Shown here piece after piece: positions 56,199-64,000 of a stretch of DNA of 64,000 nucleotides. Under the pieces are notes generated by a model that was not told the DNA's origin, did not search any database, and worked only from the letters and a program-made list of their open reading frames with translations. The stretch lies in the NCBI GenBank assembly GCA_014379405.1, contig JACMLU010000023.1:229116-293115 (forward strand), in the 5' to 3' direction. Source of the stretch: Flavobacterium sp. (GTDB lineage: Bacteria; Bacteroidota; Bacteroidia; Flavobacteriales; Flavobacteriaceae). Position numbers and translations under genes: made by a program. Positions within the stretch are counted from its first letter, which is position 1, and every line of letters begins with the position of its first letter.

Positions 56199-57665
56199 TT
56201 AACTGGCAGATAAATTAACGGAAACAATTTTTACGTCTCCTGTTCCTGATGTAGTAGCTACGAATAATTCTAAATATTCATTGGTTGAAAGTTCTACTAA
56301 TGTCTGAATGGGTATAGCAATAACATCAGTATTATTATTAGATTTTACATACACCTTTGATTTAGGTAAAATTACACCATTCTTTGCAATATAAAATATA
56401 AGTGTAATATTGTTGTCAGCAGTTTGAAAAGAAATAAAACCACCAACTCTAAAAAAACGTTTTTTAGTGCCTAAATAAACTATTCTATTATTACCACTCA
56501 TACTAAATCTAAAAAGATCTTCAGATGTTGTTACCCCCGTTAATTTTGTAGCAGTGGTAGTGACTCCTGTTGTAGCAGGTGATCCTAAAGTATGATTGAA
56601 ATTAATATTTCCTACAGCGGTTAAATCCGTTTCGGTAGGAATACCGGCACAACGAACATTCCATCTATTATTAAAATTATATCCAGTATATATTCCAACC
56701 GTGTATGGGTTAACATATTTCCCAGTTGTAGGAGTTCCTGAAAAAACAACTGACTCCAATACTCCATCATTTGTAATGGTCGGATTCGCAAAAACATCAA
56801 AACCAATTGCGGCACCAGTGACCTCCATAAAACCACCTAATTTTTGTACCAGCCCAAAGTTACCTACCAGTTTTTCAAACGTACCAGCATTAGTACTAAA
56901 CCAAGCTGTATTATTTAGCAGAAGGCTACTAATATTAGTGTAAACAATTCCTGTAGTGTTACCCACATATTGTACAACACTAACAAACACTAAACTAAAA
57001 TTCGTAATAGTTCCTACATCACTACAATTTGCAATTACGGTATCCCTTAAAAGAAGGTTATCGGTTGGGCCACTACTTCCAGTTAAATTAAAAACTTTTC
57101 CTCCTCCTGAAACCACAATCGTAACATTTCGGACAGTTCCTCCTTTACTTCCATCAAAAAGATTTCCTGAAAAACGCACCAATTTATCTTCATTAGCATC
57201 AAGTCCTGAAATATATGCTTCATTAAGGTCAATGGGAAAACTTAATACAATAGTTCCATTAATTTCATAATAGGTATTAGAAGTTAAAAGATATTTTGTC
57301 CCCCCACCATTACTAAGTTCTGTTGCTAAATCGCTTGCAGCCTTTATACGTTTAAAATTAGTTCTTCCATTGGCGTCGCTACTTAATTGAGTCCAAGTAG
57401 TAGTGGTAGAAATATAATAATAAAATGATTTTAAATCTGTATCAAATACCATTAAACCATTGGCAGGACTGGCAATAGCTATCCTTTGGGCAGTAGTCAG
57501 TCGAGGGGCTAACATCCCTTGAGTTGTCGACGAAATATCTAGAATAGAACTCGCGTCAGGAGTAACTGTACCTATTCCTACTTGAGCAAAAATAGTACTA
57601 CCTATTAGCATAAAAAATAAGTAAGAAACAGCTAATAATTTTTTGGAAAGGAGGATGTTTTTCAT
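56199..57665 (-). CDS. secreted protein of unknown function
   Basis: A 488-residue protein with a signal peptide (MKNILLSKKLLAVSYLFFML, cut near STIFAQ). The segment VGIGTVTPDASSILDISSTT, continuing with QGMLAPRLTTAQR and a one-strand turn (GLMVFDTDLKSFYYY), is a common N-terminal module in Bacteroidota secreted proteins and resembles collar/tail-fibre beta-helix starts. The remainder is Ser/Thr/Gly/Asn-rich and beta-rich without recognisable catalytic motifs. The end (DVKIVSVNLSAS) lacks the usual type 9 C-terminal signal. Function unknown; a surface or extracellular structural role is likely. Confidence 0.75.
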   Translation of the reverse strand: MKNILLSKKLLAVSYLFFMLIGSTIFAQVGIGTVTPDASSILDISSTTQGMLAPRLTTAQRIAIASPANGLMVFDTDLKSFYYYISTTTTWTQLSSDANGRTNFKRIKAASDLATELSNGGGTKYLLTSNTYYEINGTIVLSFPIDLNEAYISGLDANEDKLVRFSGNLFDGSKGGTVRNVTIVVSGGGKVFNLTGSSGPTDNLLLRDTVIANCSDVGTITNFSLVFVSVVQYVGNTTGIVYTNISSLLLNNTAWFSTNAGTFEKLVGNFGLVQKLGGFMEVTGAAIGFDVFANPTITNDGVLESVVFSGTPTTGKYVNPYTVGIYTGYNFNNRWNVRCAGIPTETDLTAVGNINFNHTLGSPATTGVTTTATKLTGVTTSEDLFRFSMSGNNRIVYLGTKKRFFRVGGFISFQTADNNITLIFYIAKNGVILPKSKVYVKSNNNTDVIAIPIQTLVELSTNEYLELFVATTSGTGDVKIVSVNLSAS

Positions 57666-57986
57666 AGTATACAAATTAAGAAAAAGATTATAAATTTACA
57701 ACAAAAAAAATATTATACCGATAAAGTACGTTTTTTTTCGACAAAGCGTACAGTTTTAACAATTTGAAGGTGTTTATTAGGCACATTTATCAATTGTGTA
57801 TTTATATTCTTGCAAGTGTATTATTAGTTACCTACTCTTCGAATAAACTATATGTAAGCCACGAATATATTATAATTAAGACTTACAAGAAAGAAAAGGA
57901 CTGATGTCGTTTATTAGAATTATTTTCATCTTACACCTCTTTATCTGATTAGTTTTGTACTTTTGAATCCCATATAATTTCAACTT
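57666..57986. other. gene-free region before polA
   Basis: No coding frame. Two adjacent TAnnTTTG boxes (57950-57957 and 57958-57965) just upstream of polA are likely alternative -7 elements, though no -33 TTTG is correctly spaced. Otherwise AT-rich and unremarkable. Confidence 0.45.
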
Positions 57987-60848
57987 ATGTCAGTACAAAA
58001 ACGTCTTTTCCTTCTTGATGCCTACGCTTTAATCTTTCGCGGTTATTTTGCCTTTATAAAAAACCCAAGAATCAACTCGAAAGGAATGGATACTTCGGCC
58101 ATTATGGGGTTTATGAATGCCTTAATGGATGTTATCAAAAGAGAAAAACCTGATCATTTGGCAGTAGCTTTTGACAAAGGAGGAAGCACTTATCGCTACG
58201 AAATGTACCAAGAATACAAAGCACATCGCGATGAAACGCCCGAAGCCATAAAAATTGCCGTTCCTTATATTCAAGAATTATTAAAGGCAATGCACATTCC
58301 TATTATTGAAGTAGCAGGCTTTGAAGCAGATGATTTGATTGGAACTTTGGCCAAACAAGCCGAAAAAGAAGATTTCAAAGTTTATATGGTGACTCCCGAT
58401 AAGGATTTTGCACAATTGGTTTCCGAAAATATTTTTATGTACAAACCCGCTCGAATGGGGAACGACATCGAAATTTGGGGAATTCCAGAAGTGCTGGCAC
58501 GATTTGAAATCGACCGCCCAGAGCAAGTAATAGATTTCCTTGGAATGATGGGCGATGCCGCCGATAATATTCCAGGATTGCCAGGCGTTGGCGAAAAAAC
58601 GGCAAAGAAATTCTTGAAAGAATACGGCTCAATGGAAAATCTTTTGGCCAACACACATCAATTGAAAGGTGCGATTAAAGACAAAATCGAAGCCAATGCC
58701 GAATTGGGTTTGTTGTCCAAAAAATTAGCCGCAATTCTATTGGATTGTCCTGTGACTTTTAATGCCGAAGATTACGAATTATCAAAACCTGATGTTGAAA
58801 AAACAGACGAATTATTTCAGGAATTGGAATTTCGTCAAATGAAAGCGCAGTTTGATAAATATTTTGGAACTGGAAAAGAATACGACGAAATTGATACGAA
58901 CGGAAATGGGACTCCAAGTGAGGAACCGAAACAAACAAAAAAAGCTCCTGCTAAAAAAACAAATGAAGATCAGTTTGACTTGTTTGGCTTTTCAGATGAA
59001 GAAAGTGGCGAATTAAAATCAAATTCTTTCTATGCAACTTTAGAAAACACGGAGCATCTTTACCAAAGCATTCAGGGAGATTTTGCTGTGAAATTGCTTT
59101 TACAAAACTTGATGAACCAAACTTCAGTTTGTTTTGACACAGAAACTACGGGAATTGATGCGTTGAATGCCGAATTGGTTGGTATGTCATTTTCTTTCGA
59201 AAAAGGAAAAGCATTTTACGTTCCGTTTCCGGAGAATCAGGAAGAAGCTCAAGTTTTGGTTGATAAATTTAAACCGTTTTTCGAAAGTGAAAGCATTGAA
59301 AAAATTGGACAAAACATCAAATACGATTTAAAAATATTGTCGCATTATGGCGTTCAAATCAAAGGAAAATTATTTGATACGATGATTGCGCATTATTTAA
59401 TCAATCCCGATATGCGCCATAATATGGATATTTTAAGTGAAACTTATTTAAAATATTCACCAAAATCTATTGAAGATTTAATTGGCAAAAAAGGAAAAAA
59501 TCAAAAATCGATGCGCGATGTGGCTTTTGAAGACATCAAAGAATACGCCGCCGAAGATGCTGATATTACCTTTCAATTGAAGCAAAACTTCAGCCCAATT
59601 CTAGACAAAGCCGAAACCAAAAAATTATTTGACGAAATCGAAATTCCGTTGATTCCCGTTTTGGCGGCAATGGAATTGGAAGGAATTAATTTAGACGTTC
59701 CGTTCTTAAAATCGATGTCAGTTGAAATGGCTTTAGAAAGCAACGCTTTGGAACAAAAAATTTATGAAACCGCTGGGGAGAAATTCAACTTGGCTTCTCC
59801 AAAACAACTCGGCGATATTTTATTCGATAAACTAAAAATTGGCGGAGCAAAACAAAAGAAAACCAAAACAGGCCAATATGCCACTGGCGAAGAAATATTA
59901 AGTTATTTAGAAAAAGACAACCCAATCGTAAAAGACATTCTCGAATGGCGACAAATGGTAAAATTGCAAAGCACTTATATTGATGCGTTGCCGAACCAAG
60001 TTGACACTAAAACTGGTCGCGTTCACACCGATTATATGCAAACCGTTGCCGCAACGGGTCGTTTGAGTTCGAACAACCCCAACTTGCAAAACATTCCAAT
60101 CCGTACCGAAAGAGGACGATTAATTCGAAAAGCATTCATCGCCCGTGATGAAAATTACACCTTGGTTTCTGCGGATTATTCCCAAATAGAATTGCGAATT
60201 ATTGCCGCTTTATCTGGCGAAGAGAATATGATAAAAGCGTTCCAGAACAACGAAGACATTCACAGAAGTACTGCAGCAAAAGTATTCAACGTTCCTTTGG
60301 AAGAAGTAACCAAGGAACAACGTAGCAATGCCAAAACCGTAAATTTCGGGATTATTTATGGTGTTTCTGCTTTTGGTCTTTCCAATCAAACATCACTTTC
60401 GAGAAAAGAAGCAGCGGAATTGATTGATGCCTATTATGCTACTTATCCAAAGCTAAAATCTTATATGGCCAATCAAGTCGATTTTGCCAGAGAACACGGT
60501 TATGTGCAAACGGTTTTAGGAAGAAGACGCTATTTGAAAGACATTAATTCTGCCAATATGATGGTAAAAAGTGGTGCCGAACGAAATGCAGTAAACGCTC
60601 CAATTCAAGGTTCAGCCGCAGACATTATCAAAATTGCAATGATTAATATTCATAAAAAACTAACTTCCGAAAACTGGAAATCGAAGATGTTGTTGCAAGT
60701 ACACGATGAACTTGTGTTTGATGTACACAACTCCGAATTAGAGAAAATACAACCGATGATTAAACACGAAATGGAAAATGCCTTTAAAATGGATGTTCCG
60801 TTGGATGTAGAAATTGGAATGGGAAAAAATTGGCTGGAAGCGCATTAA
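57987..60848 (+). CDS. polA: DNA polymerase I
   Basis: A 953-residue enzyme for repair and Okazaki fragment processing. It has a 5'-3' nuclease domain (1-290; VAFDKGG, GFEADDLIGTLA, MGDAADNIPGLPGVGEKTA), an intact proofreading domain (about 365-560; FDTETTG, NIKYDLKIL, YAAEDADITFQ) and a family A polymerase domain with VSADYSQIELRI, RSNAKTVNFGIIYG and QVHDELVFDV. The 3'-5' exonuclease acidic residues are all present, unlike many family A enzymes that lost them. A charged linker (about 300-335) joins the first two domains. It is a single gene, followed by a heptanucleotide repeat. Confidence 0.97.
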   Translation: MSVQKRLFLLDAYALIFRGYFAFIKNPRINSKGMDTSAIMGFMNALMDVIKREKPDHLAVAFDKGGSTYRYEMYQEYKAHRDETPEAIKIAVPYIQELLKAMHIPIIEVAGFEADDLIGTLAKQAEKEDFKVYMVTPDKDFAQLVSENIFMYKPARMGNDIEIWGIPEVLARFEIDRPEQVIDFLGMMGDAADNIPGLPGVGEKTAKKFLKEYGSMENLLANTHQLKGAIKDKIEANAELGLLSKKLAAILLDCPVTFNAEDYELSKPDVEKTDELFQELEFRQMKAQFDKYFGTGKEYDEIDTNGNGTPSEEPKQTKKAPAKKTNEDQFDLFGFSDEESGELKSNSFYATLENTEHLYQSIQGDFAVKLLLQNLMNQTSVCFDTETTGIDALNAELVGMSFSFEKGKAFYVPFPENQEEAQVLVDKFKPFFESESIEKIGQNIKYDLKILSHYGVQIKGKLFDTMIAHYLINPDMRHNMDILSETYLKYSPKSIEDLIGKKGKNQKSMRDVAFEDIKEYAAEDADITFQLKQNFSPILDKAETKKLFDEIEIPLIPVLAAMELEGINLDVPFLKSMSVEMALESNALEQKIYETAGEKFNLASPKQLGDILFDKLKIGGAKQKKTKTGQYATGEEILSYLEKDNPIVKDILEWRQMVKLQSTYIDALPNQVDTKTGRVHTDYMQTVAATGRLSSNNPNLQNIPIRTERGRLIRKAFIARDENYTLVSADYSQIELRIIAALSGEENMIKAFQNNEDIHRSTAAKVFNVPLEEVTKEQRSNAKTVNFGIIYGVSAFGLSNQTSLSRKEAAELIDAYYATYPKLKSYMANQVDFAREHGYVQTVLGRRRYLKDINSANMMVKSGAERNAVNAPIQGSAADIIKIAMINIHKKLTSENWKSKMLLQVHDELVFDVHNSELEKIQPMIKHEMENAFKMDVPLDVEIGMGKNWLEAH

Positions 60849-60857
60849 AAATAGATG

Positions 60858-60891
60858 GCAGTGTTCAGTAGCAGTTGGCAGTTGGAGCAAC
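60858..60891. repeat. degenerate heptanucleotide repeat downstream of polA
   Basis: Units GCAGTGT, TCAGTA (six bases), GCAGTTG, GCAGTTG, GAGCAAC; period 7 with one slip. It begins ten bases after the polA stop. Confidence 0.7.
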
Positions 60892-61053
60892 TTTGCCATT
60901 CCTTAGGAATCTCTCATAAAACTTATGCAATAATGAATAACATAACCAAAGAAGAAATAATTCATTGCAAGGGATAATATGTTCAATTTGATATTGAAAT
61001 AAAAACAGGGAAATTGGATAATATTCTTTATATATTTACCCAAACACAATTGA

Positions 61054-61794
61054 ATGAACTCACTTTCACTTTCTGAAAAATCGATAAAAACTATTAAATC
61101 AATTACCAATAGCACTTATCTTGATGTTATTGGATTGATAATAGTTTTGATTGGTTCTGTGTCTTTAGGGTATCATAAAACTAGAATTCCAATACATTCA
61201 TTCGGATTAAACTTTGATTTTCCGCTTGGAATTTTCTCGATTATCAATGTTGGTTTTTCTATGATTTCCACAAGATTGGTTACTAAGAAAAACAATATTG
61301 GAAATTTTATTGGAACCTTAAACACCGCTCTTAGCGGCACAATAGATTATCTTTTGGGAAATGCAGCCGCAATTTTAACCTATCCTATTTCATTTATTGG
61401 AAATTATGTAGCTTTCCGATTTTGGAAAAGGAAAAGAATTCTAAATAGCATCGATGCCATTTTTTACAGAAACCTAGTTTTTGGAATGCTTTTGTCCTTG
61501 GTTTTAAATTACCTTGGATTCACCTATTTTAGCGAGAATCCTATTGATTGGAAACTCTTTTTTGCTATTACCATTCCTGCTGGCATAAGCTTTGGAGGGA
61601 CATTCAATACCAGTCGAATGTATCCAGACAACTGGATAATGTGGCAACTTTACAATCTTTCGAAAATTGTGCAAAGCGTTATGATATTGAATATCGCCAA
61701 CACAATTAAATATGTCTTTTATCTATTCAACGCCGTTTTAGGTTTTATCACTTGGAAAGATGATAAGAAAAAAGAAGCGATTACAACTTCCTAG
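61054..61794 (+). CDS. PnuC-like membrane transporter
   Basis: A 246-residue protein with about seven membrane helices. The C-terminal block, from WIMWQLYNLSKIVQSVMIL to YVFYLFNAVLGFITWKDDKK, and the earlier GNAAAILTYPISFIGNYVAFRFWKRKR resemble the PnuC family of vitamin B3-type transporters (nicotinamide riboside and related). I am moderately sure of the family and cannot tell the substrate. The gene overlaps the convergent LacI-type regulator gene by 14 bases. An opposite-strand frame at its 5' end (60903-61115) looks like a shadow. Confidence 0.6.
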   Translation: MNSLSLSEKSIKTIKSITNSTYLDVIGLIIVLIGSVSLGYHKTRIPIHSFGLNFDFPLGIFSIINVGFSMISTRLVTKKNNIGNFIGTLNTALSGTIDYLLGNAAAILTYPISFIGNYVAFRFWKRKRILNSIDAIFYRNLVFGMLLSLVLNYLGFTYFSENPIDWKLFFAITIPAGISFGGTFNTSRMYPDNWIMWQLYNLSKIVQSVMILNIANTIKYVFYLFNAVLGFITWKDDKKKEAITTS

Positions 61795-62806
61795 TCGATT
61801 CTCTTTCTCTCAATTGTGTTTTGATAACCGTCGTTTCGTAAGGTAGATTTTCTTCTTTCGATTCTAATCTGTTGATTAAAACATTCGCGGCTACTTCACC
61901 AATTTCTACTCCGTATTGACTTAAAGTAGACAAACTTGGCGACAACCTTCTGGAGGCAAGGATTCCATCGGCAAAACCAATAATGGATAATTCTTCTGGG
62001 ATTTTATAACCTTTTTTGAGGCCGATTCTTAGTGCAGCAACTGAGTCATTTTCGTCTAAAGCAAAAATTCCGTCAATAGTATTGTTGTCAAAAACATTCT
62101 CGATTTTATCTTTTAAGTCGTCTTCAGAATCCGTTCTAACAATCAAGTTTTGATTTACGGCAATATTGTTGTTTTTCAAGGCTTGCAAATATCCCTCAAG
62201 TCTCAATTTTCCAATACTTAAATTATCGATAGAAGAAAACAAGGCGATGTTTTTGCATCCTGTGTTTATTAAATGTTGGGTGGCATTTAAGGCGGAATCA
62301 AAATCATCTACAATCACTTTGTCACAAGCGACTTCATCAGAAATACGATCAAACATTACTATAGGAGTGCCTTCGTTGATAATATCTTTAAAATGAGTGT
62401 ATTCTTGAAGTTTTTGCGCTTCCTCTGAAATGGATAAAATAAAACCGTCAATAGTGCCATTACTCAACATATCCAAAGTGTGTGATTCTTTCTTCAAAGA
62501 TTCGTTGGAGATGCACATAATAACATTGTATCCTCTTTCATCTGCAATTTTTTCTATACCACTAAATACTTTGGCAAAAAAGGAATTCAAAATATCTGGA
62601 ATGATGATTCCAATGGTTTTGGTTTTTCTGTTTTTGAGGTTTAGACCAATAACATTGGGTTTGTAGTTTTTAAGTTTGGCGTATTCCTTTATTCTAGTTT
62701 TCGTTTGTTCACTAATTTCAGGACTATCATTGAGTGCTTTTGAAACTGTTGAAACAGATACATTAAGTTCTTTTGCAATTTGTTTAAGAGTTGCTTTAGC
62801 TTTCAT
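61781..62806 (-). CDS. LacI family transcriptional regulator
   Basis: A 341-residue repressor with an N-terminal helix-turn-helix and hinge (TLKQIAKELNVSVSTVSKALN, about 5-55) and a periplasmic-binding-protein-like effector domain (about 60-335; KTIGIIIPDILNSFFAKVFSGIEKIADERGYNVIMC). Such regulators usually control sugar or nucleoside uptake, but no such operon is in the window, so the target is unknown. It has a consensus promoter (62954-62984) and a long leader of about 140 bases containing a small palindrome centred on 62900. Confidence 0.92.
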   Translation of the reverse strand: MKAKATLKQIAKELNVSVSTVSKALNDSPEISEQTKTRIKEYAKLKNYKPNVIGLNLKNRKTKTIGIIIPDILNSFFAKVFSGIEKIADERGYNVIMCISNESLKKESHTLDMLSNGTIDGFILSISEEAQKLQEYTHFKDIINEGTPIVMFDRISDEVACDKVIVDDFDSALNATQHLINTGCKNIALFSSIDNLSIGKLRLEGYLQALKNNNIAVNQNLIVRTDSEDDLKDKIENVFDNNTIDGIFALDENDSVAALRIGLKKGYKIPEELSIIGFADGILASRRLSPSLSTLSQYGVEIGEVAANVLINRLESKEENLPYETTVIKTQLRERESTRKL

Positions 62807-62891
62807 ATTTATTTATTATCTTTTTATCGTCATCATTAAGATTCTCTAATTACAATGGTAATCATTTTATGTAACAGAGTCCTTTTTACAA

Positions 62892-62908
62892 AACAAACCT
62901 TTTGTTTA
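62892..62908. promoter_or_regulatory. 7-bp palindrome in the LacI gene leader
   Basis: AAACAAA, three bases, TTTGTTT. It could be an operator for the neighbouring regulator, but it is short and AT-rich, and chance is quite possible. Confidence 0.3.
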
Positions 62909-62953
62909 TTTAAAGAGGGAAATTTACATTTTTTTTTTGAAAATTAGGCATTA

Positions 62954-62984
62954 CAAACATAGAAAGTCTAAAATTAAGTTCAAA
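62954..62984 (-). promoter_or_regulatory. promoter for the LacI-type regulator gene
   Basis: On the minus strand: TTTG, 19 bases, TATGTTTG. Confidence 0.65.
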
Positions 62985-63066
62985 TCAATAAAATGTAAAT
63001 GAATTGGCTTTAAATATCCTTTTGATTATCAGTATAAAAAGGAACATAAAATATTCTTTTAAGGTA

Positions 63067-63097
63067 TTTGTATTTCAAAAAAATAATTGTACTTTTG
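63067..63097 (+). promoter_or_regulatory. promoter for rplM-rpsI
   Basis: TTTG, 19 bases, TACTTTTG, about 43 bases before the rplM ATG. It is the cleanest consensus promoter in the window, as expected for ribosomal protein genes. Confidence 0.85.
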
Positions 63098-63140
63098 CGC
63101 TCCCTTTATTGGGAATGGAATGTTTAATTAAAAAAATATT

Positions 63141-63596
63141 ATGAACGCATTAAGCTACAAGACAGAATCAGCTAGCAAAGCCACAGTAACAAAAGAGTGG
63201 ATTGTTGTAGATGCTGATGGTCATAACTTAGGTCGTCTTGCTTCAAAAGTCGCTATGATTTTGAGAGGTAAGTACAAGCCAAGTTATACACCACACGTGG
63301 ACTGTGGAGATAACGTAATTGTTATCAACTCAGAAAAAATTAACCTTACAGGTAACAAAATGGATGAAAAAACATACATCCGTCACACTGGTTACCCTGG
63401 AGGACAAAGAACTTTAACTGCTAAAGTATTGCAATCAAAAAACCCTGCATTACTAATCGAAAAAGCAGTAAAAGGAATGTTGCCAAAAAACAAAATTGGC
63501 GCTGAACTTTTTAGAAATTTAAATGTTGTTGTAGGATCTGAGCACAAACAAGGCGCTCAAAAACCTAGAACAGTTAACCTTAACGATCTTAAGTAA
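63141..63596 (+). CDS. rplM: 50S ribosomal protein L13
   Basis: A 151-residue early assembly protein of the 50S subunit. Family phrases are WIVVDADGHNLGRLASKVAMILRGK, YTPHVDCGDNVIVINSEKI, YIRHTGYPGGQR and MLPKNKIG. The stop overlaps the rpsI start by one base (TAATG), so translation is coupled. The pair rplM-rpsI is the standard order in bacteria. Confidence 0.98.
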   Translation: MNALSYKTESASKATVTKEWIVVDADGHNLGRLASKVAMILRGKYKPSYTPHVDCGDNVIVINSEKINLTGNKMDEKTYIRHTGYPGGQRTLTAKVLQSKNPALLIEKAVKGMLPKNKIGAELFRNLNVVVGSEHKQGAQKPRTVNLNDLK

Positions 63597-63982
63597 TGGG
63601 AGTTATTCACAAAATCGGTAGAAGAAAAACCGCTGTTGCACGTGTGTATGTTTCGGAAGGAACAGGAGTAATCACTGTAAACAAAAAAGCATTCGCAACT
63701 TACTTCCCAACAGCTACATTACAGTACAAAGTATTGCAACCTATGTCTATGACAGAAAACGCAACTAACTTTGATGTAAAAGTAAATGTTTACGGAGGTG
63801 GTTCAACTGGTCAAGCAGAAGCTGTAAGAATGGCATTAGCACGCGTTATGTGTGAAGTAAATGCTGAAAACAGAGCTATCTTAAAACCAGAAGGTTTATT
63901 AACAAGAGATCCAAGAATGGTTGAACGTAAGAAATTCGGTCAGAAGAAAGCTCGTAAGAGATTCCAATTCTCTAAACGTTAA
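63596..63982 (+). CDS. rpsI: 30S ribosomal protein S9
   Basis: A 128-residue protein whose C-terminal tail reaches the ribosomal P site. Family phrases are HKIGRRKTAVARVYV, VNVYGGGSTGQAEAVRMALAR, LTRDPRMVERKKFGQKKARKRFQFSKR. The basic end SKR is complete, so the gene is whole. rpsB and tsf usually follow in Bacteroidota, outside the window. Confidence 0.98.
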   Translation: MGVIHKIGRRKTAVARVYVSEGTGVITVNKKAFATYFPTATLQYKVLQPMSMTENATNFDVKVNVYGGGSTGQAEAVRMALARVMCEVNAENRAILKPEGLLTRDPRMVERKKFGQKKARKRFQFSKR

Positions 63983-64000
63983 TATTGCCTGTCTTGTTCA

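Noticed and set aside
60903..61115. 70-residue minus-strand frame between polA and the PnuC-like gene
   Set aside because: It overlaps the start of the transporter gene, has no recognisable features and no promoter on its strand.

Overview
This is an AT-rich chromosomal segment from a gliding member of the Bacteroidota, most likely Flavobacterium or a close relative. Evidence: SprA (type 9 secretion translocon) sits three genes from RemB, as I recall for Flavobacterium johnsoniae; a complete alternative complex III operon is joined to cytochrome oxidase subunits II and I; promoters have the Bacteroidota form TTTG-N(17-23)-TAnnTTTG; and Shine-Dalgarno sequences are weak or absent. I see no prophage, insertion sequence, CRISPR array or rRNA operon. 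This is mostly core genome with a few accessory islands.

Layout. 1-1.6 kb: a MacB/LolCDE-type ABC exporter (permease cut by the window edge) and its ATPase. 1.7-3.1 kb: a DUF4403 lipoprotein. 3.2-8.4 kb (minus strand): a respiratory assembly cluster in the order ctaB, two COX3-family proteins, COX4, a terminator, then a cysteine-less thioredoxin-like candidate, SCO, DUF420/CtaM-like and a small CxxC membrane protein. 8.8-12.6 kb (plus): two hybrid histidine kinases with no output regulator beside them. 13-24.5 kb (minus): remB, deoC, vanZ, gcvH, sprA, ruvA. 24.6-30.1 kb (minus): malic enzyme, CBS protein, queG, a four-helix-bundle protein and ruvB. 30.2-41.6 kb (minus): actA-actB-actC-actD-actE-actF-ctaC-ctaD, one eight-gene electron-transport operon. 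41.8-44 kb: small accessory genes (SPOR protein, very acidic protein, YciF ferritin-like, small membrane protein). 44.2-49.1 kb (minus): rimP-nusA-infB with a terminator-like hairpin in its leader. 49.2-57.7 kb: UspA, tRNA-Gln, a DUF2723 glycosyltransferase, a polysaccharide deacetylase, a cysteine-less thioredoxin, a metallophosphoesterase and a secreted protein. 58-64 kb: polA, a PnuC-like transporter, a LacI regulator, rplM and rpsI.

How the parts fit. The two respiratory blocks belong to one system. ActA-F oxidises menaquinol and passes electrons through c-type hemes directly to an aa3-type oxidase whose subunits I and II are in the same operon. Subunits III and IV, heme O synthase and the copper-delivery SCO protein come from the block at 3-8 kb. 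SprA and RemB serve protein secretion and gliding.

The least explained structure is a set of degenerate tandem repeats with an exact 7-bp period (3336, 3396, 28555, 28963, 29034, 54084, 60858). Their unit sequences differ but the period does not. Three of them run into coding sequence and supply protein residues. Others bracket a four-helix-bundle gene inserted between ruvB and queG.
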